DNA from: Yamagishiella unicocca
Taxonomy: Eukaryota; Chlorophyta; Chlorophyceae; Chlamydomonadales; Volvocaceae
NCBI GenBank assembly: GCA_003116995.1
Contig: BDSL01000103.1
Span: 310,001-374,000 of the forward strand
Length of the DNA: 64,000 nucleotides
Direction of reading: 5' to 3'
Both the position numbers and the translations under genes were made by a program. Shown piece by piece: positions 34,406 through 45,407 of the stretch. Below the pieces are notes generated by a model, which made no database searches, was not told where the DNA came from, and worked only from the letters and a program-made list of their open reading frames with translations. Position 1 is the stretch's first letter, and each line of letters starts with the position of its first letter.

Positions 34406-35803
34406 GGGTGTCTTTATTTTGGCAATTTTGTACGAGTGTTAAAGATGTAGTAGAGCATAGAAGCAGCGAGCGCGCCTTTCATGCTTGCTGCTTTCCTTCG
34501 CCTCTGCTTGGGGCTCTGGTACCGACGATGGTAGTCACAGAACGCCGCAATGGGTGTATGTGAGCAGGGAGCGCATGGGTGTGTACCCAGTATGCGTTAT
34601 GGTTTGTAATAAGGGCCGGCACTCGAAAGTTTCGAGGGAAGGGTCAAACCCATCGCTCTCTAGGCTGATGTCATATTACTTCCCTGGTTTGGGCGGAAGT
34701 CCACGCAAGCGACTAGCGTGCTTTTGCGTCGACCTCCTCCAAAACTCTATACCATAACGTGGCGTGTGGTGAAGGCCAGTGCAGATTGCTTACTGTAGCT
34801 ACGACTTCGGATTGCTTTCAGAGTAATTCGTGCGGTGGTGGCGTGATTGCGGAACTATTTTGTGGGGATGCATGTATTACTTGAGGAGGTAGTAGTAATA
34901 CCTGTTGAGGAGGTGTGAGACCGCTGGACAACATAATCGCGTTCTAGAGGTTGTGTACGGTACGAGGTGGACTGCGAGAGTATTATCTTGTGGACCGGGC
35001 ATGTGAGCAGGGACGTTTTTGGAAGTAGCTGAAGGGCTCTTAAACGCTCATTATTCTGCGTGGTGTCAGTGATTGGTGTGGGAAAAAGACATGACATCGA
35101 CATGTCAGGACTCGCTTCAGGTAGGAAGGCGTGGAGCCGCGGACAGGCAACAGTAAGGAACGTGACAGCCCCATGTTATAAAAACGTCCTTTCATCCAGG
35201 ATAAAACCGCCAACGTCAAGCGTCCCCCCAACATCTCGCCTAGGCGCTCAAGGTCAAAGTGTCCTAAAATATCGCCTGTCGCTGCCGCCGCCGCGCACAA
35301 CCCTCCAACAACCCTCCCGGCAGGGGATCTGCCGTTTGTACAATCGCAGCTAAACACGGTATCCCTCACGTCCCACCGCCAAGAACGGTCCCCAATAGAC
35401 GGGCCCGCATCTAACAACCTCCCGAGCAACCCACCCAACCATCCCAACCGAATCCCCGCAATAAGCAAAGCAGAAACGTCCCACAACGCCGATTGATAGC
35501 ATCTGCCAATATGTGATCCAAGCGCAGGAATAATGTACAAGATGTTTTGAGTCCGCCTGCTGCTCTACCGACCCATCCCACTGGCATTTCCTACTCCGCA
35601 ACCAAAACCGCAACTGCAAACACTACAGCCGCAACTGCCACTCCGCCGTGGCAGCCGCTGGGCAGCGCACCGAACTGCGCGCTCGCGCTGTCGTACAGGT
35701 CAATAAACAGATCGGCCAAGGACGCCGCCGGCAGCAAGCTCTTAAGGACTACACCAGGGGCTGCAGGGACGGGCGGCAGGCAGGCTGCGAGGGGGCTGGT
35801 CGC

Positions 35804-38800
35804 TCAGGCAAAGCGCTGGAAAACGCTGTGCGCCGCTATGCCTCCCTGCGCAACGAAGATGCGATAGAGCAGCGCCGCGAGGATGGCCAGGATGGCCAGC
35901 GACAGCAGGCGCAGGCTGATGTGGAGGCCGGCGTGGGACACATCTGCCAGACGGGTGCGGTCGCCGGCCTCAGCGCGCATGCGCCAGGCGTCGTGCACAT
36001 CCTCGATGTCGCGGAGTGCCTTTTGCAGGGACAGAGGCGGGAGCGGTATACGGGGGGTGGCGTTGGGGCGGCGGGTGCGGAATAGTTGTTGTTGTAACGG
36101 TTACGGAATGGTGGTTGCAAGTAACTGTTACAGCAGGCCCCAGACCATATGGTAGAGCCATCGGGCAGGCGCATCGCCCGACAATTAAAGCGACGCAGGA
36201 AGAAGAGGAGTGCTGGTTGGGGCGGTGGCGGTTTGTCTGTTAGCACCCAGATGATATCTAGTAGGGAAAATGGGTTTAAAGGCGCGAGGGACCTCACCCA
36301 TCGAAGCCCATCCACGGGTCCCCCTCGAAACCCATCGAAACACACACACGCCGCGCCGTCTTCTCCCCTGGCATTTTACTATTTTATTAGCACAGTAGCC
36401 CCCAAGCGCAACGCGGCAAGTTATAAGCACGTTACCCTCGAAACCACGCGCCCCAAGCCCGTCCCGTGGGTCGTTGCTCTCACCCGCCACACGTTGACGC
36501 CGCACTTGATGCCGCTGCCCACTCCGATCTGCAACACCTTGTCGCCTCGCCGCACCCCGCGCAAGCTCTCCACACACGCCAGCGTGTACCATGTGGTGCT
36601 GCTGGATACGTTGCCGAAGTAGCGCAGCACGGCGCGGGAGGGCCACAGCAGCGACTCATTCAGCTGGAGGTTCTTGCCGATGCCGTCCAGTACTTTGGCC
36701 CCGCCTGGAGGGGTGGGGACGACGCGAGGTTGGGAAACGCGTTGGGATGGGAGGTTGGAGGTTACAGAGTGGGGGGACAGGACAGAGGGTTGAAATCAGG
36801 TTTGGAATCCCGCGGGGATGCTCAATGACCGCCAACAAACACTGCACTTCTGGTCTGGGGCCCACTGTAACAGTTATTACAACTGCAATTATTTGAAAGC
36901 TTAAGGCTGCCACCCACTCACCAGTGCAATAACAGCCGGCCCAACCCCTGTTTCGCCACCACAAAACACGCCCGATGGCTTTACCTACACTCTGGGGCTG
37001 CATCTCCTCTCCGCCTCTTCCGACCTACGACCCGCTCCTCCAGTGGCGGCCAGCAGGGTGTGTGCCGGTTTCCCTGCGTCCCGCGTCATGCCCCCGGACC
37101 TGTTTCTAGACCCGACCGTAGACATTGTAGGCCTCAATCCGCACTTACCCGCGTGGATGAGGAAGTGCTGGATGCAGTCCGCGAAGCAGGGCGAGTACAG
37201 CGCCACGCCGGGCTTCTTCAGCACCTTGCGCTGCACGTAGTTCCAGACGAAGGCGGCGATCTGGTCCCAGTTGAGGACCTTGGGCCCGATCTGTACGTGC
37301 GCGGCGTGGGAGGTGGCAGGCGGAGGTGCTTGAAGTTCTTTACTAACAATTAATAACGCTTTTAATGGCGTATTTTTTACGCGACAGCGCTAAATTGTTT
37401 AAGAATTGACGATATATTTGTAAGTTGAGCAAAAATGACGATAAGTACTTGTAAGTTGAGTGGCCTACAGATGACTTCGTAAAATAAGTTCTTGACGTTT
37501 TACAAGGCGCCCGCGCCGCGAAGCGACATGCGAGTTGGGCAGTCCTGATCCCTCCATCCACCAACCGCCAACCGTCAACCGCCAACCGCACCTTGACCAT
37601 CGCCAGGGTGAGCCCCTTGGACGCCTCCTTCACGACGTCCAGGCCCAGGTAGATGCCGTTCAGGCCCTCCGCATCGGGGCCGTACCAAATGCACCTGCCG
37701 TGCACCAACAATACGATAACGAAAGTTCTTCACCTCGTGAACCAAAGGGTGAAGTGCACAGCCTGCGCCGCCACCGTCGTCATCTGGGCCGATGGCGGCG
37801 GTGGGATGTGCAAGTGTTGGCAGGTCGTTCGGCTACATTACCTTAACACTGCTCGAGGTCACTCGAGCGTCCGAAATCACATAAGCTAGCAGCCAAAGCA
37901 GGAGTAGTAACTAGCCGAGGTATGCGCCAAGACGTACTGGCAGACGTACTAGTTGATCTGCCGTACGCGCAGGGACGAATCCTTGGCGATCAAGGTGCAA
38001 CACACTACCCACCTCACTACTGCCCTCGCTACTGCGCTGTCCTCCTAGCGAGACCCTGCCCCGGTCGTCCAAGCCCCTCCTCGCCGCAGTGCCACTCACT
38101 TGTACGCCTCGTCAGTGGCACCAATGTGCACACGCACGCGGTGCTCCAGCTTGTACTTGGCCCGGCGCGCCAGGGCGGGCTTGTTGGTCATGATCATGGC
38201 CGCTGCGCCCATGCGAAACAGCACGTTGGTGACCAGGCGGTGCTTGTCGCGGCCCTTGTAGAAGGCGGGAGTGGTGGTTTCGTTGGTCACGAACAGCGCC
38301 GTGGACTTGGGGTGGGCCTGCGGAAGCCGCAAAGAAGCGTGCAAGGCGACAAGCGCCCCCAAGAGGGCGCGTCAGGAGGGCGTGGGGCAGACATGTAATG
38401 CAGACAGACAGGGAGGTCACTACTCACCCGCTGACGTGTACCCAAACCGGCATCTCCTCCCCAGAGTTCCAACTCTCTCTTTTTCGGCACTGCACTTCTG
38501 CCCTGACATCCATTCCAGGCAAATTCGACATGGTGGTCCCCAGCCAAAGAGGCAGACAGCCGGCTAGAATCGTGTTGGTTTCGAACCACGGGTGGGCCCT
38601 GCAAGTCCCTCACGCACCTTGAGCAGGTCCGCCACCAGGTTGCACGCCACCACTCCGTTGGCGCACCCCATGCCGCCCAAATGGTACGACTGCACGTCCT
38701 TGCGCATCTTGAACGCATTGACCACCATGGACGAGATGGACGGTGTGGGGCAGTAGATTGAACACGTGGTGACGAGGATGTCGATGTCGGTGGGGCGGAG

Positions 38801-40386
38801 GCCGGTCTGAGGTCCAATGGCAGGGGCGGGAGGGGAAGAGGGGCGGGGAGAACGAGGGAGGCAAGTGCAGCCGAGATGGAAAAGAGATGGTAATTTTGAT
38901 GATCATGATGATAATGATGTTGATGATAATGATGTTGATGATAATGATGACGACGGTGGTGGCGGCGGTGAAGAAGTGGTAGCGGTAAGAGGTCGAGGTG
39001 TAGTGGTACTAGTTGGTGGCGGTGGTGGGAGGTGGTGATTGTGTGCAGTCCGCAGTGCTCTAGGGCGCGAGGCTCAGCTGGTTGTTGTAACGGTTGCAGT
39101 GGGTTCCAGACCAAGAGGTAGAACCATCGGGCACATCATGGGGGCAGCTGGTGTTACACGCGACGCCCCCAGTCGGACAGCACCTCTGCGCCAATGGCGG
39201 CACCTTCCGGTTTGGGACCCACCGTAACAGCTAATATTACTACCTGGAAGCAAGCTGGGGTTCTTAGCCAGCAGGCACCTCCGCACCTTCCTAAGGGCAC
39301 CCTCCACCGCGCCGCATATCGCCATGCGGCACTCGTCGGCGGCGGCGTCCAAGTCCGTGCGAGGGCTGTTGCCACAGAACTTCGGGTGGATGGACTTTGG
39401 GAGGTAGGTGGCGTTGTCCGACAGCCCCGCTTTCTGCCAGACGCGATACTGGAAGTCGATGATGTCCTGCGCCTCCGCGTCGGCCTTGGCCGAGTCCTCG
39501 GCGCTCACATCTGTTCCCTTGGCGAAGATCTGGGGACGTGTGCATGGGGATGGGTGAACGTCGGCAGGAGATGTTGGGCATGAGGTAGGCATCGCGAAGT
39601 GCTTGGTTGCGGGAAGCCAACAAGCTGGCAAACCAGAGGGGCTTCTGCGGGAGCAAGGCAGTGCTAGTAACTGCTAGTGTGGGCCCCAGGCCAGAAAGTA
39701 GGGCTATCGGGCGCATCGTCTGACACTTGAAGCAGGTGTAATTGAAAGGGGTGTTGGAACGGATGCAGATGCGGGCAAACTGCAACGAACGCGGCCTTGC
39801 AGCATTTTGACCCATGGGTCGGGCGCAGCCGCCGTGTTCCGTAATTAAAGCGCAAGGCGGGAAATGTAGGTGGGTCCTGCAAAGCTGCAAGTGCGGGCCG
39901 CAAGTCGCGACGTAGGTAATCAAGGCGTGCAACGCTGCGTCGTTCGCGAGCGAGGCTCGATGGAGGAGCGGGACTCCTGGCCGCAACCAATGTCACGAAC
40001 GACAATAGACGTTTTTCCATCCTACAGTGCATAACGAAGAATTATAATGCGCTGCCGATCGACTTTCCGAAAATGGTAAGAAGGCGATTGGGGGGGCCAT
40101 GCTGCTAAGCGGCTAAGCAACGCCGGGTCAGGCGTCGGTCGACGAGAACTTACGCTGCCCTCTTGCTTCCTCTTTTCGTTCCACGCAACATCCACGTCGA
40201 CCATGCTCACGACGAGCTCCTCAGGCGGCTTGTACACGTAGAAATCTTCAAGGGCAGCAGCGGGGGGACCGGGGTCGGGCGCGGAAGGCAATATCAACGT
40301 TGCTTCCTGAAGCGCAACCCGATCATGGGCTATGGGCGGTATGCGCTGCACCTACCGAGCAGGTAAACGGAATTTGAGACGACCAT
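35804..40386 (-). CDS. KCS: 3-ketoacyl-CoA synthase, copy 2
   Basis: Tandem paralogue of KCS1. Exons: 40386-40356, 40245-40154, 39529-39287, 38806-38618, 38317-38100, 37694-37592, 37290-37149, 36704-36484, 36019-35804; all phases agree, about 484 aa. Same landmarks: VYLLDFYVYKPPEELVVS, catalytic Cys in HLGGMGCANG, His in FLIHAGG, Asn in YFGNVSSSTTWY, C-terminal hydrophobic helix. No frameshift or stop, so it is probably functional. Main differences lie at the N-terminus: exon 2 (SMVDVDVAWNEKRKQE against NVADILDVAGIEKRKQE in copy 1) and the exon 3 start (IFAKGTDVSAEDSAKADAEA against VRAQGTDVSAEDAAKAE). Introns carry private insertions (37337-37505, 39082-39144, 39610-39737, 36848-36905). Its poly(A) site has TGTAG where copy 1 has TGTAA. 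Confidence 0.92.
36084..36104 (-). mobile_element. 21-bp retroposon insertion with 5-bp target duplication
   Basis: The insert ends GTTGTTGTAACGGTTAC and is flanked by GGAAT at 36079-36083 and 36105-36109. Unit A has a single AGAAT here (about 26739). The larger shared copy follows at 36118-36200. Confidence 0.6.
36848..36905 (+). mobile_element. Short retroposon copy, unit B only
   Basis: TTCTGGTCTGGGGCCCACTG, then GTAACAGTTATTACAAC and an AT-rich tail; the unit A site near 27470 lacks it. It lies in KCS2 intron 7. Confidence 0.65.
37337..37505. mobile_element. AT-rich insertion in KCS2 intron 6
   Basis: About 170 bp present in KCS2 and absent from the same intron of KCS1 (near 27900). Much AT-richer than its surroundings. 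Contains two copies of a TTGACGATA...TTGTAAGTTGAG motif (about 37407-37430 and 37436-37460) and AAGTTCTT near both ends. Unrelated to the retroposon family; perhaps a MITE. Confidence 0.55.
39082..39144 (-). mobile_element. 63-bp retroposon insertion with 7-bp target duplication
   Basis: The clearest insertion event. CAGCTGG occurs once in unit A (29654-29660) and flanks the insert in unit B (39075-39081 and 39145-39151). The insert begins TTGTTGTAACGGTTGCAGTG and reaches the CCATCGGGCACATCATG block. Confidence 0.8.
39610..39737 (-). mobile_element. Retroposon copy, unit B only
   Basis: About 115-130 bp inserted between CCAACAAG and GTGTAAT(T/C)G (continuous in unit A at about 30096). Contains GTGTGGGCCCCAGGCC, GGGCTATCGGGCGCATCG and CTGACACTTGAAG. 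Confidence 0.6.
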
Positions 40387-41317
40387 GGTTGCTGCTCTTG
40401 CCCTGCTGGCCGCGAGTCGAGATGCGCTGCAGGCAACACTCCCGGCGCGGCTGTTCACTGACAGTAGACCCGCAGACAGTTGCAAGGTAGGTTTCAAAGG
40501 AGAAATATATGTGTTTCCGTTCTCCTTCTAGGCTTTCAGGTTGATCCGACAATCAGTGACCGTTTTAGACCGTTTTATAAGTGATTGACAGACCCGCCCA
40601 AGGGTCGCCGTCAACAACGTCAACCTTGGTCGGCGGTTTGCATTTGACCTGCTCGCCACCTGACCGTATATCGGCCGCTTCCATGCGCAGTAAGTGATTT
40701 GACCGTACTTTCGTGTTATACATCGACGGCTTCGACGGCCGTCCCTGACGGTGCCGATCTGCCGCTGTCACAACAAAGCCGCTGTCATCCGCAGCAGCCA
40801 AGGACGGCACCGGCACCCACAGTGTCGGCCAAGTGTTCGAGTGTGCGCGATGTAAAGCAGCTGTTTCTCTAAGGGGTTCTGCTCCAGCAAGGTTAGGAGA
40901 CTGCCCAAGCCGCGCCAAGACCTATCAGCCCCGTACGTTTGGCATGTGGGTTGGCATGTGGCTTTGTTGCAGCGCTTGACACTGAAAGAGACAAAGAATT
41001 CAAGGAAACCCGACGGCTCCGAAAAGGCAAACGAACCAGCCGCTCCAAACCGAGAGCCCAGAGGGAACAGCAGGCACCACACCGAGTGCTGATTCCGGGT
41101 AAATTCCGGCCGCCTAGGCCGCTTCTAGTCTATGTACAAGGGGCCAGATGAGAGGAGTGGAGGTTAACTGAGCGAAATTCATTGTCGAGTAAGTTTCGAC
41201 CTGCACGAAAGGCGTAACGATATGGGCGACCCTATAGGGTCCTGATCTGGCCCGGCTGCGTTGCTTGCGCCTTTTGTGTTCTCGTCCCCAGGTGGGCATG
41301 TCCTGCTCAGAACTTGT

Positions 41318-41395
41318 AGTAACTTACAGTGGGCCCCAGACCGTAAGGTAGAGCCATCGGGCGCATCGTCTGATCTTGAAAGAGAGGAGAACAAA
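41318..41395 (-). mobile_element. Retroposon copy upstream of KCS2
   Basis: TAGTAACTTACAGTGGGCCC, then AGACCGTAAGGTAGAGCCAT and the GGGCGCATCGTCTGA block, continuing into T-poor sequence. Counterpart of 31600-31690. Confidence 0.6.
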
Positions 41396-41714
41396 CTGGC
41401 CGACCGCGATGCGGCAAACCACCAGCAACCCCGACCCAGCGAACAAACAGCGGCACCAACTGCACAGGGGGAAGTAGCCGAAATGGCCCTCCTATTACCG
41501 GTAGCAATATGCCAACCGCAGTTCAAACAGCCCCTCGATCAGAACAAGCAGCAGAGCGCCTCAACAAGTCGAACAGAAGCCCCCCACCTGAGACCCAAGA
41601 AACTTCCTCCCACCCCAGGCCAGCACCCAGCCCGAAGGGAGGAGGAGCAGAAAGGGAGCTCTTACAGGAGCACCGGCCATCCGGGGCCTTATCCGACCTC
41701 TCACGATTGGGCGC

Positions 41715-41815
41715 CAGGCCAACAATCTTCTGGTCTGGAACCCACTGTAACAATTACAACTACTAGTCGGCCCTGAACAATCCGAAACAGAGGGTATTGG
41801 GAACCAAACCCTCCC
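41715..41815 (+). mobile_element. Short retroposon insertion, unit B only
   Basis: About 110 bp, including CTTCTGGTCTGGAACCCACT and GTAACAATTACAACTACTAG, inserted within sequence that is continuous in unit A near 32333. Confidence 0.55.
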
Positions 41816-41869
41816 CCCCCTTGGTCGGGACCCCTAGTGCCGCGCAACCCCGCAAACGGGACCAGAAGT

Positions 41870-42560
41870 CCACTCCCCCATGCCAAATCGCACGATCACG
41901 CAAACTGATACCAGGGGGAAATCCCCTTCGACGCCTTCAAAGCAGCCTCCATGTACCGCCTCCCAGCCTCCATCGCGCAGACAGTCGCTAGCACCACGAC
42001 GCCCCAAACACATTGCTGCACCCCCGGAGGGGCCAGTACCAACCACACCTGACCCCGGGACACACGCGCCCACCCGTACAGCCATTTGGTCAATGACGGA
42101 TTGCGTCACAGGGCAGATCCAGAAAATGATGCTGCCGAGGGCAAAGCCCGCCTGGCACCGCACGAGGGTACTCACCACAACCGCACGGAGAGGCCATTGC
42201 GCCCCGCATGTGGGAGTTGCCAAGCAGAGGAATCCCAACAGCCGTGAGCCGCCACCATCCCTCCTTGTGGGAGTTCTCCCAGCGCAGACCCTGCCATAAC
42301 CTCCGGAACGCGCCTTGAAGTGCCGAACAGCCAAGAGTAGCTCAGAGGCCACCGCTGTCCCCCCCCCAGTGCCTCTCGAACGAATAGCTAATGCGCGGCA
42401 ACGCGAGCCGCCACCGTTTCCGATAGTTGCATGGCCGCAGCCACCCGTACCGACATACTCCCGACCGAAGGAGGCGGCAGCCCCTCCAACCGCCAGCCGA
42501 GGCGCGCACCCAACATCATCTCCACATCAGCTGTGTTATCTGGAATGAGAGGCGGGCAGT
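41870..42560 (-). CDS. Uncharacterised minus-strand open region (gene or retroelement body)
   Basis: Two overlapping protein-like stretches read on the minus strand: about 42560-42390 (VEMMLGARLGWRLEGLPPPS, then VAAAMQLSETVAARVAAH-stop) and about 42350-41880 (TPTCGAQWPLRAVVVSTLV, CQAGFALGSIIFWICPVTQ, VIDQMAVRVGA, AMEAGRRYMEAALKASKG) with a frame change. Hydrophobic segments suggest a membrane protein; I recognise no family. The same A-poor sense-strand skew as the retroposon family, whose terminus lies downstream at 41318, makes retroelement origin a serious alternative. Confidence 0.3.
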
Positions 42561-42609
42561 TGGTCTAGTTGTGTCGTGGCGGTGCACCACCGGTCCTCCG
42601 GTTGCGCGT

Positions 42610-42660
42610 TTGCTAGATGTAGTAGTAATTGTTACATGGGCCCCAGACCAGACAGTATGG
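42610..42660 (-). mobile_element. Short retroposon copy
   Basis: GTAGTAGTAATTGTTACATG then GGCCCCAGACCAGACAG. Next to the larger fold-back pair at 42672-43035. Confidence 0.5.
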
Positions 42661-42671
42661 TAGCGTCATCG

Positions 42672-43035
42672 CTAGGTGTAGTAGTAACAGCCACAGTGGG
42701 CCCCAGACCGTAAGGTAGAGCCATCGGGATCATCGACTGACACTGAAAGAGACGCAAGAGACGTAGGTGTGTTGGTGGTCGGCTCCCGATAGGGGAGCCT
42801 ACGACAAATTCCCCCTGGGGCGCATGCTGGCTGCTGCTGTTTGGGCCTCTGGTGTCTTGGTGGTCTGCCATTGGGCCTCTGGTGTCTTGGTGGTCTGCCA
42901 TTGGGCCTCTGGTGTCTTGGTGGTCTGCCATTGGTGCGTTGCGGCTGGTTTTTTGTCTCTTTAGTCTCCTTCAGTATCCGGCGCATCGCCCGACCGTTCT
43001 GCCTTTAGGTCTGGGGCCCACTACTGTAACAAGCA
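42672..43035. mobile_element. Fold-back element: two retroposon termini in head-to-head orientation
   Basis: Left arm 42672-42760 (GTAACAGCCACAGTGGGCCC...AGAGCCATCGGGA...CTGACACTGAAAGAGACG). Right arm about 42955-43035 is its diverged reverse complement (CTCTTTAGTCTCCTTCAG...GGCGCATCGCCCGACC...GGTCTGGGGCCCACTACTG). The spacer holds three tandem copies of a 30-bp unit at about 42841-42932. Confidence 0.6.
42841..42932. repeat. 30-bp tandem repeat, three copies
   Basis: Unit TTGGGCCTCTGGTGTCTTGG plus TGGTCTGCCA, three perfect copies inside the fold-back element. Confidence 0.9.
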
Positions 43036-43039
43036 GTGC

Positions 43040-45290
43040 TGTACATGTGGGCGTTTGTATTCGACTCGCTATTATTGTACCCACTGCAATAAAGCAGCGA
43101 TGCTGCGGCTGCAGAGGTATGTAGAGAACGGTTGAGTCGCATGAACTGCAGGCATCTGCAAGGTGCATTGGAGCTCCCTGCTGAGAAGAGCGAACCCACA
43201 GCGCCCCTCATCCGCATTGCAGGCTGATGGCGCTGTTGGAAATACCTCAAGCTAATGATAGGTTGCTAGCTCAGCCATGTTGCAAGGGATGTATATTCGA
43301 CATGGCGCGATGTGGCTTTCCCTAATGCATCCGTTGCCGTGTGCAGCAAGCTTAAGTTGCCGGCGCGTCAGATGCTGCGAGCGATGTGGTCCGTACACCA
43401 TTACTCAGCATACATCACGCATGCGCCTCTTTGGATGTTGCCATGCATCTAAATTATTTTTCTGTCCGCAGGCATTCCAGATTGTGCGACGCGCGCCATG
43501 GATGCAGCAGCGCACCTGAACAGACGGAGATTGCGTTGACGCCAACTCGCAATGGCTAAAATTAGCCTTCCGCCTCATGCCCAGCTTCTTATAAGGACTT
43601 CGTATGGACATGATTGGAGCGAGGAGGCCTCTGGGCTTACATTATAACTGGGTAGACGAACCCGGACTTGCATCGCTCTCGTGGCCGCCAGATTTCACCG
43701 GGTCCCAGATGATAATGTTCTTAGGATGTAACAAACGCGTCTGTCAGCACGCTTCGTCGCGATAACCATTTCATCTGTCTTTCGCGGAACCGTCCAGGCA
43801 CATCCAATAGATTGCAGCAACGGCTCAGAGCTATGACCCAAATATGCAAGGTTTATGAAGCATGCGTAGCTTGCACGCAGCCTTTAAGCGTGAAAATAAT
43901 GTGCGTCAGCCCCTCAGCCGCATTTAACGCTCGTACCACTGCTGCTCCACTGGAATAGCAACGATTTGGAGCTTGTCGTATGCTTCATTCGAAACTTGTC
44001 GAGCTCGCAAGGTCCAGAGTCTGCGCCCCAGACGAGTATTGGTTGTCGTACGACATCAACCGTCACCATCTTCTCCCGGACGCTACATAAGCCCGAAGTC
44101 AAGGGACAAACGTGCTAAAATAAATTACAGAACCTTAGATAACTCAGGACTTTGGATAAACCTCAGATACAGTAGCCAGGGGAGTCCGTGGGACCTCTGG
44201 ATTACTCGCAGCAGGCAGCTTGGCGCAAGGTTTTGAGTATTTAAGCAGCATGACATGTTCAGCTGAGGCCGTCTTGCACCATTGCAATTCTGTGTAGCAT
44301 TCCGCACCGTGGAGGTACCTGCGCCAGCGCTCGACATAACTACGCTGCACTGTTGTTATGCAAATAATGTCGATGTGGCCATGCCTATGGTAGCACGTCA
44401 GCTGCTGTTTTCCAGAGGTGATAAGCGGCAAACCTGCCTGCGGCGTGCGCTACTGGCTTGCGGCTCTGAGCTGACCGTCTTTTGGTTATCTTGTGCAGTA
44501 ATTTGCAGACTTGCTCGCAGTGGCCAATAAGCCATTGCCACCGTCTATAGCCTGAGAGCTATGCCTGCTCCCAACGTGGCCTCCTTGGCTCAATATCTTG
44601 CCTACTTCATTCACCAGCCTCCAGCTCCTGCCTCACATCTCAGGACTGTATGCCAAGCGACCTCCATTGCAATGACTGCTCTTCATAATCTATTTCGTGG
44701 GTAGCCGAGCCTGCGGTTGGAACCATCCGTATGGCCATTGAGGTGAGCTGGCTTCTTTGAACGCCTGTTCCTCTTACAAGATTTCACCATTGCTATCATG
44801 GCGGACTTCATAAGAAATCGTTTCGTCACGCTCTTCAGGTATGTCAAGGCCGTTCGCCAGCACATTGTCAAAACACGACGACTAGGCAGCTGCCGGTACC
44901 CTACCGAATGCATAAAGAGACTACTAGAAGTCCGCAATGTCTGCATCGATTAGCTGCAGCGCCCAGTCGCCTCGCGTGAACATATTATAAGCGGCGTTGT
45001 ACCTGTAACGAGCTAGCTACACACTGAAGTTTGATTCGGCGCAGCTCCTTTGTGAGACCACTACTGGTTCAGGTGAGCTTTATAGGCCTGCGCGCTGCAT
45101 ATTGGTGTTGCACCCTATCTGTATGTGCTGCATGCATTTTATTGCATCCTTGAGACGTTTTTCTCACTTGCTGACATTCTTGCATTTGCAGACGCAATGT
45201 CTGCCTAAAACGTTGTGGAACTCGCACCTGTCAACGGCCTGTCGGTTTCCTGTTTGGCAAGCAATGAGGCCTAAGGCGAAGAAATTCAGG
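43040..45290 (+). CDS. Possible low-GC plus-strand multi-exon gene
   Basis: No long ORF, but several splice-bounded protein-like pieces: an exon ending at a GTATGT donor near 43115; about 43160-43222 (ALELPAEKSEPTAPLIRIA); after CATTGCAG, about 43223-43320 (LMALLEIPQANDRLLAQ...); after TCTGTCCGCAG, about 43472-43519 (AFQIVRRAPWMQQRT-stop); and 45192-45289 between TTGCATTTGCAG and AG|GTGGGC (TQCLPKTLWNSHLSTACRFP...). The pieces do not form one verified chain and may be separate or non-coding. The rest of 43.5-45.2 kb shows nothing I can support. Confidence 0.25.
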
Positions 45291-45407
45291 TGGGCTTGCT
45301 AGCGTATGTGTGCGCATACAAGATACATATGCCTACTTTCGTCCCGCTTGCTTGCTTGCTTGGCACAGAGATTGAAAAGAATCATCTACTATGGAGGACG
45401 GTATGAC

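Larger units (their letters stand above)
32712..42184 (+). repeat. Segmental duplication, unit B
   Basis: Right copy of the direct tandem duplication, joined head-to-tail to unit A at about 32711/32712. It carries an OPR gene fragment, a unique 1-kb insert (33096-34081), KCS2 and the retroelement-rich flank. It is shorter than unit A because of deletions in the OPR part and the OPR-KCS intergenic region. Confidence 0.85.
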
